The translations under genes and the position numbers were made by a program. This document shows positions 44,476 through 57,133 of a stretch of DNA of 64,000 nt, one piece after another. How positions within the stretch are numbered: the first letter of the stretch is position 1; each line of letters begins with the position of its first letter. The stretch covers positions 183,812-247,811 of the forward strand of contig CAOLHI010002558.1 of NCBI GenBank assembly GCA_948474755.1, read 5' to 3'. The notes beneath the pieces are model-generated. The model was given only the letters and a program-made list of their open reading frames with translations, ran no database searches and was not told where the DNA came from. The DNA is from Ctenosaura bakeri. Its lineage: Eukaryota; Chordata; Lepidosauria; Squamata; Iguanidae.

Positions 44476-44866
44476 CAGGATAAGAGAAAAGTTGTTTGGA
44501 TATTGTTAAACTCAAAGAAACTCAAGAACTACTGCAAGAAATACCACAGCTTCCAGCAGCCTCTGATTTGTTTGCCCCATCTAGAGGAGCCCCATATTTG
44601 TTCATTTTATAATGCTTTGGTATAGGCAATGGTGTTTTAGTAATGATATTGGATGTACTGATTTTACAAATTAGTAACTCTATTTTTTTCTATTTAGCAT
44701 AGTTTGATTATTCTGATAACAATCTGAAAACATGATACTAAGAATAAGAATGGTTTATGGAATGACTGCCAAATGCTTCTTTGCATTCATTTGCAGTGTC
44801 TTCTGAATAAAAGAGGAATCTTTCAAACACATCAAGTTATTAAATTAAGCCACTTTTTCAGACTTA
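44476..44866. other. No feature recognised
   Basis: Unassigned sequence. Confidence 0.5.
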
Positions 44867-45281
44867 GGCCATTTCCTCATGGTGTTGCTGTCACACAATG
44901 GGGATGTGTTGGCAGTGGCTGCAAGTCGTGCCTTCGTACAATGTTGTTGTGGTCTTGCTGCCAACGCACCCCCACCAGTCACGATTGTGGGATATTTCAT
45001 CAACGGAAAAAATCCATTAATGGCCTGTGATTGTGCCATGCTCTTATTGCTGGCAGCCATGTGGAATGGGCGGAAGCGCAGTGGTGACACTTCCTTCCCA
45101 GTGCAGCACGGGAAAGAGGCTGGCACACTGCAGAAGGAAGGTGCATGTCACTTGCACTCTCATCTGCAGGGAGCTGGGTTGGTGTGGAGAGAAGCATTCA
45201 TGTTGTGCTCTCATCCCAAGGAAGGTGCTGCCGGAATTGTGATGGGGGGACAACGGAAAAGGGTATGGTGCTGAAATGGCT
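44867..45281. mobile_element. Non-palindromic Harbinger-like element, 3-bp TSD TTA
   Basis: The 415-bp element has termini ggccatttcctca and gctgaaatggct, the same end sequences as the foldback MITEs. TTA flanks both sides (44864-44866 and 45282-45284), the preferred PIF/Harbinger target triplet. The interior is GC-richer than the flanks and carries several overlapping open frames, but I see no DDE nuclease or Myb-like motif. It is probably an internal-deletion derivative and may be a related parent or sibling of the foldbacks. Confidence 0.8.
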
Positions 45282-45284
45282 TTA

Positions 45285-45732
45285 GTCTCTCTTGTTTTTG
45301 ATTCTGGTGCTGACTGCATATTCCATGAATGAACATATATACAGGGGCAAGTAATTCTTAGCATATGTCCACTGTTTCACACCTGGCATTGGTTTGTAGC
45401 CTATAAGATTTTTAAAACAAAGAAGATCCTGAAGTTCTGAAGTCTGCCCACCACTGTGGTTGTAGAAAATGATTGGAGAGAAAGTCATTTGTTGAAGATT
45501 TGCAGACAAAATGATGTTATTCCAAATAAGTGAATAAAATTTTATTTGCAGTACAAAATTTGTCCTTTCTTGGATTTTTGTGGTATAGTTTTCCAGTAAA
45601 AAATGTGCATAAAATGTGTGTACATTAGGAAGCATGTGAACAAGTGTACATATTATTTGAAACCCTTGAAAAAAATAAATGGAAATTACTTGCAAAGTGA
45701 GTCTATGGGAGGAAATGCTTTCATTAAAGGAG
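45285..45732. other. No feature recognised
   Basis: A minus-strand frame (45282-45695) starts in the transposon flank and shows no domain. Confidence 0.5.
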
Positions 45733-45868
45733 AGGTGGGAAAGCTTTGGCCCTTAAGAAGTTTTGGATTATAATTCCCACATTCTCTTAACATTGGTTGT
45801 GAATAATGAGAAGGTTGATGGGAATTGTAGGCCAAAGCATTTGAAGAGCCAAAGGTTCCCCATCCCTG
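45733..45868. mobile_element. Palindromic hAT-like MITE
   Basis: The left arm 'agctttggcccttaagaagt' and 'ggattataattcccac' pairs with the right arm 'gatgggaattgtaggccaaa'. It ends near 'ccaaaggttccccatccctg', typical of the class. Confidence 0.75.
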
Positions 45869-46152
45869 TAGAAATGTGTGTATTGAGATATACTTTAGAA
45901 AATGTGCTCAAAGATGCATGCATATTTTCCTGTGGATTTTAATCCAGCAGCCATTCTACTAGTCTGAGTAATCTTGTAAGGTTAAAAATTTGTGTTTCAT
46001 TTTCCTCATTTGCTTTCCCGTTCCCCATTCCTTTTTTGTCACACCTTTTCAGGTCATAAACCAGAGGAGGAAACACTGTATTTTCTCCTTATTTTTGTTT
46101 TGTTGTTTTTGATTTTAAACAATATGCAAGTCATTCTCTGAGCCTTTCCAGT
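45869..46152. other. No feature recognised
   Basis: Unassigned sequence. Confidence 0.5.
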
Positions 46153-46372
46153 TATAGTTGTTATGTGCTTTCATGTTGACTCTGACTTATGGTAACCTTC
46201 TGGTATGGTTTTCTCAGCAAGCTTCGTTCACAGTAAGTTTACCATTGCATCCTCGTAGGAAAGTATGACGTGCCCAAAGTTACCCACTAGATTTCCATGG
46301 CTGGGTGGAGATTCAAACCCTGGCATCTCAGAGTCCTGTTCTGAAACTCAGACCACTATACCACATTGGCCC
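46153..46372 (-). mobile_element. tRNA-derived SINE (family A)
   Basis: Plus-strand order is 'gttgttatgtgctttcat', 'gacttatggtaacc', 'aaagttacccactaga', 'gattcaaaccctgg' and 'accactataccac', a near-complete reversed copy including the tRNA-like head. Confidence 0.85.
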
Positions 46373-47530
46373 ATGTCCAGGTGATGAGGTTATAAATGGT
46401 ATGAAGTAAGTAAATAATGTCATATGGGATAAGAGTGAAATGAACTAATGGTTGGTAAAATCAGAAATGGTGTAGAGTCTGTAATTGACATATTTGCCCT
46501 TCTATAGCTGTAGAGAATCTGGGATGTTCTATGTTCTCAAGGACCATCTTCTCTGAGGTTTCTGAAGTCCCAGGGCATCATGGGAACAATCTCAGCACAG
46601 GCACACAGAACCTGTTATTCAACTGGCAAATCCTCTTCTCTATTCAACCTGGAATTCAGAGACAAGGCATACAGTATTGTGGTTTTCTGACTCTGGCAAA
46701 GGTTTATCACTAGAAGGCCAAAGTAGCCTGTTTCTCTGAAAAATAACATACTTTGAACACCCTCCCTGCTCCCACACTTAAAATGACACTCCCCTCCAAT
46801 AAAAAAAGAGGCAATTTTCAAGAATGGCTTACAATATTTAGGAAATGCTTAGCTTTTATTTTTGTTGGGGTTTCCAGAAAGTACTATAAAATAAACAATC
46901 ATTAACTGGGATTCACTGAAATAAATATCCAGTATTTATTCTTCAGCCCAGTTTTCCTGCTGCACTTTCAAGCAAAGCCTGACCTCTCAGTTTTATTAGT
47001 TTTAAGATGATTCTGCATACTATAAAGTGGCTGATGTGTTCTAAGTTCTTGGAAGTGGCTATGCGTCAGCAGTGTGTGAAATTGTTCTGCAATATTTGAA
47101 AAAAATATAAAATATAAAATGTTCTGAGGATTTGACAAGAGATGGCAGAGGTAGGCACATAGGTGTGCAAGTTGCGCAAGGTACAAGGTGCTCAACAGCA
47201 CTGCTTTTGCACTGTGGGGCAAAATCCTGCCAAATTTCCTCAGGGGTGGGCAACTATAGTGAGGTGGCAAGATTTGGGCTTGTGGAACTGCCTGAAGGCA
47301 GACCTTTTTTAAAAAAAACTGCTTTATTGTTTATTATTTACATTTTCTCATTTAATTATGTTGCTTTATAGCACATAAAATGTTTTAAAATGTTTTTTTT
47401 CATTAACTTTAGTAACTATTCAGTTAATTCATTTTTATTGATTATTTTTACTTCACACTTACTAGAATCTAATAAGCTCACATCAGCATCATGTGTCATA
47501 GTGTTTCTGACAAAGAAATAGCTTTCCTTA
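46373..47530. other. No feature recognised
   Basis: Unassigned, with an AT-rich tract at about 47300-47480. Minus-strand frames at 46968-47270 and 47059-47253 lack recognisable domains. Confidence 0.5.
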
Positions 47531-48015
47531 AATTGGGACTGGAGAGGCTTTGGCCCCTATGTTGTTGGAGTTGTGGGCCCACACATCTGGAAGGCCTTCC
47601 TCACCGTGGCTTACAAAGCAAGGTAGAATCATAGAATCATAGAAATGTAAAGTTGGAGGAGACCACAGGGGCCATCCAGTCCAGCCCCCTGCCATGCGGG
47701 AACATCCCCAATGCACTCCGGACAGATGGCCATCTAGCCTCTGCTTAAAAACCTCCAAAGAAGGAAACTCCACTACACTCCAAGGCAGCATATTCCACTG
47801 CCGGACAGCCCTGACTGTCAGGGAGTTCTTCTTGAGGTTCAGGTGGTATCTCCTTTCCTGCAGCTTGAATCCAGGTAGTAGAAGGTAGTAGAAGTGCCTT
47901 CCCCAATGTGGTGCCCTCCATATATTTTAGAACACAGCTCCATGCTCCTTGGAGAGCATCGCCATTAGACAAGAATGATGGGAGTTGAAGTCTGGTGACA
48001 TCTGGAAAGAACCTG
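47531..48015 (-). mobile_element. CR1 fragment flanked by palindromic MITE sequence
   Basis: The minus-strand CR1 (about 47627-47875) ends in the 'atttctatgattctatgatt' tail. It encodes a shortened C-terminus ([20 protein letters not shown]). MITE-like sequence lies on both sides, 'tatgttgttggagttgtgg' at 47560 and 'gaatgatgggagttgaag' near 47970. These may be one MITE interrupted by the CR1 or two neighbours. A small 'ggtagtagaa' duplication sits at the junction (47874-47893). Confidence 0.8.
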
Positions 48016-49290
48016 CTTGGGGAAGACTGACCTAGAATATGGTTTGATATCGATTGATTTCCCAAGACAGATCTAGTCAGAGGTAAGCCATCTAGAAGTC
48101 ATGGGATGTTCACCCACGTTAAGAGAGCAGAAGACTGTAGCTATGGTATACTTATACTTTAACTACTTTTCTTGGTATCCAAAATTAGTGAATTTTAAAA
48201 GTGATTTTAAACAACCCAAGCAGTTCTAGGGCAGTGTGCTACTGATTGCCATTTGAGCCCTAAATGTCTTGTGAACAGCCTTCTCACAGACAATGGTTGG
48301 CTCCTTAATTGATTTAAAATTGCATATTAATAGGGACAACACCGTGTTCCAAGTGAAAATACTGCACTGCAGGGTGAGAGTGCTCTTCCTCTGAGCTGTC
48401 CATGGGGCCTGTCCATGACCCCCATTCTAGCATTGCACACTGTCCTCCATTCCACTCCACTTCAGGATTTTCATGGACTTATCATTGATGCATTGTCCAC
48501 ATGTTGAGCTGTCATTTCTGACAAATGTGCTGGCTTAGCTTTTATGTGGGCTCAGCCCTGCGCTATTGCCCTTCAATAGGTGGAAATGGAGTATGAGATT
48601 GCCCCTTTAGCTGGTCCCGTGCTAACCTATGTTGTCCGAAAAACACTTTTGCTGATAATTCTTGTTTCATTTTTTGCTGGAGTGTTTCCTTTCTCGAAAC
48701 CAGCCTGTGCACCCTCTGTGATTGTTTCAAATATGTCAGGCAGGTGTTTCAAAAAGTACCTTATGCTGCAGGGAAATATACTGTGATGTAATCTGTCTAA
48801 TTTGGCTCTTTGAATTCCTTTCAAGAACACTTGCTGTTTTGCAATGGAAATAGCTCCCCAACCACTTCAGAGAGGCCTTTGTAATGTGAGCTGGTAAAAC
48901 TCTGCAGGTGTAGCGGTCTCCTCTCTCCCCCTTTCCCCTTTAAAAAAAAGAGGGGGGTTTGCTTACTTTACTGCATTACTGAAAAAGTGACCTAAAAGTA
49001 GGCTTGAGTCATTTTTTTTTTTTAAAAAAAGTCTTGTTAAGAAATTTCACATCCAGTTTTTAACTAAAGTACTACCGTATCCAGGAAACCATGCATTAAT
49101 GACAAGAATACATTCCCTCAGGCTTAAATTCCCTCAGTTTGGGCAGTTTTTGTTTTTGAAGGATTTGGACTTACCTGATGTATTTTGGCATGAGCGGTGA
49201 ATAGAAAACGGGGGGGGGGTGTTTTCTTTGCTAATTCTTGTCCAGTGAATGAAGGTTTCAGTTTGTTTGTTTTTACTTCAGTCGATCAAT
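48016..49290. other. No feature recognised
   Basis: Unassigned, with homopolymer tracts near 49011-49030 and a G-run at 49209-49218. Confidence 0.5.
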
Positions 49291-49338
49291 TACTACTACT
49301 ACTATTACTATTATTACTACTACTACTACTACTACTAC

Positions 49339-49378
<40 letters not shown>
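49291..49378. repeat. (TAC)n/(TAT)n trinucleotide repeat
   Basis: About 29 tandem TAC and TAT triplets, the longest simple repeat in the window. Leu-, Tyr-, Asn- and Ser-rich frames across it are repeat translations. Confidence 0.97.
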
Positions 49379-50446
49379 TAACCAGAATCTTTTGTCAACT
49401 AGGAAAAGACACATGGAAGCTTCCAGTATTACCCAAATACAAATGTGAATGCGGCATTCATGCCAGGGCAAGAACTATGCTGTGAAGTAAATGAGACACT
49501 TATTCATCCCCTTGCATTTTCATGGTTATTAATTCAGGACCAGTCAAGTAGATTAAATACCAGGAGATGACAACCTAAGGGAAGAAAACCCCAACATTTC
49601 TAGAGAAGCCAAAACAGAGGACACCAAAAAAGAGGTCAAAAGAAGCCACTGGCCTGCATCCAGTGTCCATATGCTAATCGTATGTGTAAACGAAAATCTA
49701 GAAATAACTAGAATTGGAAGAAAAATGCAGCACCTCTCACCACAGTTGGGAAGACTAACCAGGTGTCCTATGTTTTTATTCACTCTACTACCATGGTGCT
49801 AGCAAGTGATGAACAACTTCAGTAACTCTGTTTTGCTCTTCAGTCTTATGAGTCTTTAGCTTTAAAACAGACTCGGGACATCTTGAAACCAAGGAGGACC
49901 TCTTCAGATAGCAGATGGTTCTTTATAAAGTAGGATACATGGTTACCCCCCCTACTCTTCTCCTTCCTGCTTTCCTTCACATGTTCTTGACCAGAAAAGT
50001 CATATTTCCCAACTCTGTTTAAGAATAGCAGGTCAGGGAAGAGTCACCAGATGAAATTGAGCCAAATGTGTCTTCTAACATTATAGTATCATTTTTTAAA
50101 ATATATATATATATATATATGGGGAGAAAAAAAGGAGGAAGAAGGGAAATATATAGGATATGAACAAGGGGTAAGCATATATGTCAATATAAAGTGAATG
50201 TGTGTCCAAAGCAACATCATCTTCAAGTTGACACCTATATAATCTACATTCACGCACGGCTAAACAGTAAGATCTTTTAACTGTTGAACCATGAATGTAT
50301 ATCTTTGCAGCCCTGAATAATAAGTCTTTTTGCAACAGTAAAACATGTAGGATCCAACAATGTTGGCCCACAGTTAAATTCTACATCACAGGAAGGTAAT
50401 TTAAAATAACATGTGAATGTAGAAATAATAAGTTTTAGTACAAAAC
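49379..50446. other. No gene; (AT)n at 50099-50120
   Basis: Unassigned apart from the AT dinucleotide run. Confidence 0.5.
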
Positions 50447-50522
50447 TCAGTATGTTGTAACATATCCAACCAAGAAGGAAAAATTCAGTATGTTGTAACA
50501 TATCCAACCAAGAAGGAGTAAT
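50447..50522. repeat. Recent 38-bp tandem duplication
   Basis: A 33-bp stretch beginning tcagtatgttgtaacatatc is perfectly repeated with period 38. The unit-end spacers are aaaat and gtaat. The near-identity implies a young duplication. Confidence 0.92.
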
Positions 50523-50721
50523 CACTGAACATGCCCATTATCATATGCCACAAGAAAGCATTATCTGCACTATGTCATCAACATTTAGTTGAAGCAGACT
50601 GTGTCTTCCTAAAAAGGCACCCAGTGGCCAATAAAATCAAAGCAACAATTTTTTTGGGCAAAATGTTGTGCTAGGTATGAAGTCACAAGTCAGAATAGTG
50701 TTGGTCAGGGAAACAGACTAT

Positions 50722-51169
50722 GGATTCTTTTCACACTGTGTAATTATAGTGCTATAAATCCACTTTAACAGTCAAAGCTGCATCCTATGGCATCTTGAGT
50801 TTTGTAGTTTGCTCAGAGGCACCAAAAGGTGTCCCTGGCTGAGGACTGTCCCTCCCTAAACTGTCAGTGTGATCAGTGTGCTGTAATGGTTTGAGGATTA
50901 GGCTATGACTCTGGAGACTGGGATTCAAATCCCCACTTGGCCGTGGAAACCCACTGGGTGACCAGATACACTCTCTCAGCCTCAGAGGAAGGCAAAGGCA
51001 ACCCCCTCTCTGAATAAATTTTGGCAAGAAAACCCCATGAAAGGCTCACCTTATGTTAGAAATTACTTGAAGACACACAACAACTATAACCTGCCAATCC
51101 CAGAATTTCACCGCATGAAACCATGGCAGTGAAACCATAGCACTATGTTTCTGTAACGTGAAAGGGTCC
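50722..51169. mobile_element. Second-family foldback MITE, copy 2, split by SINE
   Basis: The left end ggattcttttcacactgtgt and the right end taacgtgaaagggtcc are inverted. The interior matches 29897-30120 ('ctgcatcctatggcatctt', 'ccatggcagtgaaaccat'). A family A SINE (50872-51087) lies in its middle. Flanking triplets TAT and TCT nearly match. Confidence 0.78.
50872..51087 (+). mobile_element. tRNA-derived SINE (family A) nested in foldback
   Basis: 'gtaatggtttgaggatta', 'gactctggagactgggattc', 'gaaacccactgggtgacc', and the tail 'attacttgaagacacacaac'. It is full length. Confidence 0.88.
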
Positions 51170-54100
51170 TCTGTTTCAGAAAACAAGGCATTGTCATGGA
51201 GAAGGTAAGAATGGATGCCACATTCCCTCAAGGAATTTAGTTAGAAGAACAAGATTAATAAATCAAGACATTGTACAGAAAACATGAAACTCGAATTTAT
51301 TTATTTATTTACTTATTTATTTAAAATATAGGCCACAATCCGCTAAGCTAGTTACAAATATGTAACTTAGAGTTTTACATTTGTCGCTGTTGTGTTGATC
51401 CCTACACATTGCCTAGTTCAGGGCATACATTTGTGTGTGCGTGCGTGCATGCCTTTAAGTTGCCTGTTGACTTATGGTAAGGCAAGGAATACTCAGAGGT
51501 GGTTTTGCCAGGGACCTTGAATGTTCCCCAGTCTTCATTGACTGGGGAGCAGCCACTGAGCGCAGTGGGGGGGGTCTGTTCACTTCTCAGTCAGGAAGCA
51601 GCTGACTTACATTCTGCTGCTCATTTGAGCAATCTCTGGTGTGGGGGAGGATTGTGACGGAGACTCTGTTTCTGACTGTTCTACCAGAGGTCACTCATGG
51701 GAGTGACTGGGATCATCAGTCGGTTGCTTCCTGATCAACAGGGGAACAGATTCCTGTCAATCACAGCATCTGCTGCTCAGTAATAATTAGGGATGTGGGA
51801 AGGTTGGGCCGGGAGCCACTATAGGTACATAACTATGGCAGTTATGCATTTATAACTGCACAAGTGAGTTCTGGCCATAGCTTTTTTGATAATAGAAATC
51901 TTACATTTTGACAAATCATTATCCTAGGTCATATTTGTTTATTTTTCCCTTTGACCCTGCGCCTGCCAGACTTCCCAGTATAGAAGTAACTTCAGGCTAC
52001 CAGTTTCTGGCAGGCAATTGAAGAAACCAAGGTATAGGGATGGGCCAATCAGTCTGTTTCCCCCTTCTGTCAGTTTTGGATGTGTTCTTCCTGAGCCACT
52101 TCTTTTCCATTTCTGTATCTACCTCCAATTAAAAATAAATAAAAATGCACAAAATTATTTTTAAAATGTATTTTTTCCTGAAAAACATACATTCTTCTAT
52201 TCCTTTTCTCATGAAATGTGCATTTGACATATATTTTAACCTAAAATACAACTGTAACACATGTTTTGGTATGGGAGCCAAGAAGCGTATTTCAAAATTT
52301 AGAGAAATGTGAAAACCAAAAGAATAGCATTTTCCAACCTGCCTATTAGTCTGGGAAGTGTAAATCATGTCAGTTTACATTAAAAGGCATGTGGAACAAA
52401 ATTGTTATGTGCTCCTTTGGTGGGATGGGAAGAATATAAAGAAGATCTAGAGAAGGGATAGATGGAACGGCAGTTGCCATGGTAATGGAGATTTCTGCTA
52501 TGTTGGGAATAAGGAGCTCTTCCAGAGCAATTGTAAATGTCCCATGTATTGTGAGAACACAGGAGCAAAATGGCAGTCATCCTATTGGTCCGATCACCTT
52601 GTACTCAAAAGGAGTATCCTTCGGAAGAGCAGTGGAAGGTAAGTTTGTCAACCTGGCCAGATTTGCCTACCAAGGTAGTTGGAAATGGGCAGGTAAGCAG
52701 CCTTTTCTCACCTGTTATGGGGGAAAGAGGAAGCTTGAGTACTTATATCCATAGCATCTAAAGCTTGTGCTATGCAGCAATCTTTTGAGAGCATTCAGAA
52801 CTTTATTAAATACTAGTTTCACTCATGGGAGGTAAAATGTTTCAGCCTGGGAAAGTTGACTCATTTCAACTTTATGTCCCAGAATACTCCAACCACTGTC
52901 TGGGAGTTATAGTCCAAAAAAGTAACTTTTCAAGGCTATGCTTTGAGGGAGGAATGGTTATCGTACCACAGACAGGGGAAATAACAATGATGGAAGCTTT
53001 AAATCAGAACTACTTCCGAGTCATCAGAAAAAAACCAAATGGGACCTAGAGAGGATCAACCAATTTTATTTAATTTATTTTCTTAACAATTGAAAGGTTT
53101 TTCCACAGCCATGTGCTCCGAAAAGGCTGAGTGGAATTATACAAAACTGTCTACAAGTATTTCCTTCTGGCACATAATTTTTCCAAATTTCTGTTTGATA
53201 TATTTTTTAATGTTCATGCCCTTTTCATTGTTACATTATAAGCGTTTGAATGGTCAGGACGTTTGTTACATTAGCAGGGAGTGGTCCCTCTTCACAGGGA
53301 ATTGGACCTGAAAAGGCTCTTTAGTATGTGCTATTTATTATACCCCTATTTTTAAACATTTGCCTTTCTAGCCAGCCATCATAAGGAACACCATATGACT
53401 TAGGTGACCTATTACGCAACATCAATAAATTTTTAGACAACCGCATACATGCCAACAATGAAAAATCCAAACACTCAGTCTCCTTCCTCATAACGTCAAA
53501 AGGTCTCATCTCTCTCATGCCTCTCACCTACGCTCTTACTCATCTTGAGCTTTAAGCCAATAAAACTAGGTCAGTATTTTAATTGCATCGGGGTTGAACC
53601 TTAATATTTTTAGGAGCAGGAAGGCAAGGGGTGGCAATGGGATGACATTTTGAACTTAGTAATAGGAATTTCCCCAGGGATGTTCATGATTTGGAGTGGC
53701 ATGAAATTGTTGGCAGCCAAAGAGTTAACAGTGCCATCCTATTCCAAAGTCCTTGTTGCGATAATACTTTTATTTGGCCAACCAAAAGGACCTATGATTC
53801 ATTGTGTGAAGTTTCAAAACCTTTCTTCATCAGGCAAAGATGCTAAAAAAGAAAAGAAAAATATGCAGCATTCAGCAAAGAGGAAAAGTGACAAAGTTAC
53901 TGTTATGTAGTCTGCCTGCTGTTACAGAGAGGGACCAATTACTCTTGCAGAAGTCTGAGTGGATCACTTTCGGAGGGTTTTTCAAATTCAGGCCAAGAGG
54001 CACATGAGAACTGGTGAGAGGGCTGGCCTCTGTGTTAGAAAGCATTCTATCATTTTCAAGACTTCATGGATCCCAGCACACATTCTTTGGGTTCTCAGAG

Positions 54101-54599
54101 CTCAAGAAATACAAAAGATGATGTTCACAGCATATGGAACATTTAAAAAGGCACAAGGAACCAAGATGTCCGCTTCATTTTTCCAGCAGAGGACCCCAAC
54201 CATGGCTATGCACCAGCTGAGAAAAAAGAAAAAGAGAGAGAGAGAGATTGCCTACCTTAATTTATAATCCTGTTCCTTACATGCTCATAGTGTTTTTCAT
54301 GTTTTTAATTCTTGCAGCAAGCTGGTGAGGCTGGCCATCTATTATAAACTCGAATTGAGTCTGGACCAAGATGTTCTGCTGCCTGAGATAAAGCAGAAAA
54401 GGGTTCCTCCATGTCCCACCCTGGTCAAGCTGCACAGTGCCCAAAGTCTGTCAAGTCATTGAACTACATGAGGAAGAACATCTCTCAAACGCCTCTCCCC
54501 ATCCCTGGCAGTAAAAGTGATAAAGTAAGTAAGTAATCATAAGAAAATAAATAATCATTCACTGTCCTTTCAGTGCTCTTTCACTGCCCTGGAAAAACT
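51170..54599. other. No gene; scattered repeat fragments
   Basis: Holds a (TTTA)n run at 51297-51326, a partial reversed SINE A near 51430-51525, and a 'gttatagtccaaaaaagtaa' block at about 52900 that matches 1990-2030. A 'cttttatttggccaacca' retroelement-tail-like block lies at about 53765, and a GA run at 54229-54247. Short frames in 52479-54267 show no domains. Confidence 0.45.
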
Positions 54600-54612
54600 A
54601 CCACCTAAGGTG

Positions 54613-54842
54613 GCCTAAAGGCCCCAAATCCCACCTCAGATCCCATCTGATCTTGGAAATTAAGCAAGATCAGCACTGATGAGTACCTGAATGGGAGACT
54701 GCCAATAAATACCAGCTGCTATCAGCTATATATCAGAGGAAGGAACTGGAAAAACTTCCTCTGAAATTTGCCTAAGAAAACTCTGAGAAATTCATGAGAC
54801 CACCATAAGTGAACAGGTGGTTGAAGACACATATGTACACAA
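54613..54842 (+). mobile_element. 5S rRNA-derived SINE, complete (copy 3)
   Basis: The head 'gcctaaaggcc' corresponds to the 5S 5' end. It continues with 'cagatcccatctgatcttgg', 'gtacctgaatgggagactgc' and 'aataccagctgctatcagc'. The SINE body 'agaggaaggaactgg' and tail 'cctaagaaaactctgag', 'ccataagtgaacaggtggtt' follow without interruption. This is the reference layout for the two split copies. It is too mutated to be a working 5S gene. Confidence 0.9.
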
Positions 54843-56371
54843 AACAGTCAAACGGTAGGGCCAACATCAGCTCCAGATTATAGGTATGATAATTGGCTGA
54901 GACAAGGAGATTTTATGCTGCCCACAACTGCACCTGTTGTTGTTGTTTGTTTGTTTTTTAAAAGGTTCTATTGCTCACTATAAAGCAGTTTTGTTTTGTT
55001 TTGTTTTTGGATAATCACCCTCTCCCAAAACGTAGATTGGAAAATGGTGGCCCTATATTGTTGCAGAAAAATGTTTTGTTTATATTGATAAGTTTATGAA
55101 CAAATGTGTCACAAATTAGGAAACATCTCAGACAAATACATTTGTCAAGCAACAGCAATCAGTGAAATGTCTGAAATTAGAAATTCCACATTTATTCAGT
55201 GATATTTCTATGCGGTGATGCATAAAGCTGATAACATCTTCAATGACCATAATGCAAGCTTCTAGAATTACATTTCCCCTTAGTATTAAGAGCAAAATGT
55301 ATCTAAATGCCATGAAACCTCAGTTTGTAAAATTGGGAATCTGTGTTTAGAAGTCTAATTATGTTTGCTTCATAGAAGCCCACAAATAGCTGAAGAATCT
55401 ATCCTTTTGTATTGGGGATGGGTGGGCTCTTGATTTTAAGAAGCATGGAGCAGTGGAATCTGGTGGCTTCCATTACAGTGGGTTGGTGAATCCACTACAG
55501 GCTTTAATTCAGGCTTCAAAAGAATTAAAGTGCTGAACCTTATTTCCTAAATAATTTTACACCTTGGATAGCTCATTTAAGGCTACCCAAAATCTGGAGT
55601 ATATCCACCATCCTAACAACGTGAGAGTTACCAGCCACTGCTGGTATGGAGGATTTTTATATTACCGAGCCATCTGTTTAGTAAAGTCTGAAGATCCTTG
55701 GTGTGGGATCATCAAGGAAGAAAAAGAAAGAAGAAAAGATTATAATACATGACAGGGTGAAAAACCTACATAGCCATCCTATGATGTTTTGTTGCCCTCA
55801 AGAAAGAACTAGAAGGCATCCTACTCCATTCAATGGATTGGCATTTTTTGGCGTTGAATTTTACATCAACATTTGCAATGGGTTCTCCACCAGAATGGTT
55901 TATGAGAGTTTTGTGCATGTTCTGTGCCCCCTTCCCAGGTCTGTCCTCCAAAAGAGGAAAATGCCCATGGAATTCAGGAGGAGTGACTGGATGGGTATCA
56001 ATGATAGTTCCTAGTGTTTAAAATCAGAGATTGCTCCCTCACTGTGCCTAATGGTACAGCAAGCCCTAAGGGCCACAGCATTGGCAAGAGGTAGATGTGT
56101 GAGTGTAGTGAAATGGGGCTTAGAATTAGCTGGAGTCATTCAGCCTGCATGGAACCAGAAATCTTCCAGTTCAAGTCCTTGGTCAATGGTCAAGTGATCT
56201 TCCATAATGCAGAGAGAAGTGCAGGGTGGAAAAGGGTGGTTGAAATCATATGGAGGTGCACTTTTAGTTAGGTATAGGAGAAGATGGGCCCTGATGTATG
56301 ATCATGTTAACATAACAGCAGAGTTCTGCATGGAAAAATCTTTAACTAAAGGAGGCAAGCTCAAGATGGGA
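54843..56371. other. No feature recognised
   Basis: Open frames at 55564-55752 and 55703-56014 are protein-like in composition but match nothing I know. Confidence 0.4.
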
Positions 56372-56560
56372 AGGACTGCTATTCAGCGATAGAACACATG
56401 CTCTGCATGAGGTAGTTTCCTTACAGGTTCAATATGTCATCATATCCAGCTAAAAATGTCTTGGATCAGAGATAACTGTGCCTAAGACCCTGGATTCACA
56501 AGGCAGAGCAGGGAAAATTAAGCCTTAGTTCCATAGGCCACTAATCTGCCAGAGTAAGAA
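56372..56560 (+). mobile_element. tRNA-derived SINE (family B)
   Basis: 'gctattcagcgatagaacac' (box A region), 'atgctctgcatg', 'acaggttcaat' (box B region) and 'taagaccctgga' give the tRNA-headed layout of this family. Confidence 0.75.
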
Positions 56561-57133
56561 ATCTGCAAATGACTAACTACATTTATACTAGAAATACATG
56601 AACAAGGCCAGCTCTGAGGTGGAAGGACCCTAGTCAAACTGCCCTCCATAGGTTCTCCTCTTCTCCTCTCTTATTTCAGTGCCTCCCTTGCTGTGAGACC
56701 TACTGGCAGAAAGTCACAAGCTGTCCTTTTAAATCTTCCATTATGTCCTTGGCTGCTCTTGGGTATTTTGGGAAATTTAAAATGGAGCTCATAGCTGAGG
56801 GGTCAGGCATTACTAGTGGGAGACCATTCTTGGGTACTAGGGCCCTGCTTGCTGCCCAAGGATGCAGAGTGCTGTTGCTTTGCTGCCCATGGACACACAG
56901 ACCCATAGAACAGCACTCCCCCCTGCTTTTTTAGAATTTCTGAAAATAATGGGAGACCATTCTGTATAAATAAATTACCAATGATATCAGCACATGGATA
57001 ATTGTGAACATCTTAACCCATATCTTTTTGTCTTAGCTGCATTTTTGTTTTGATGAAGGGGAAATGTTAACATTGTAGTGGAATTGGGACTCCCAGGGTT
57101 GAAGCACCAGCTGTTTTTGACTGAAAGGGATTA
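56561..57133. other. No feature recognised
   Basis: Overlapping short frames on both strands at 56700-56934. No domains are visible. Confidence 0.5.

Noticed and set aside
44845..45364. Many overlapping 65-131-codon frames on both strands
   Set aside because: They fall within and run out of the 415-bp Harbinger-like element. None has transposase motifs and their ends do not respect the element boundaries.
49197..49485. Overlapping frames of ~80 codons with Leu, Tyr, Asn or Ser runs
   Set aside because: They are translations of the (TAC)n/(TAT)n microsatellite in different frames, not genes.
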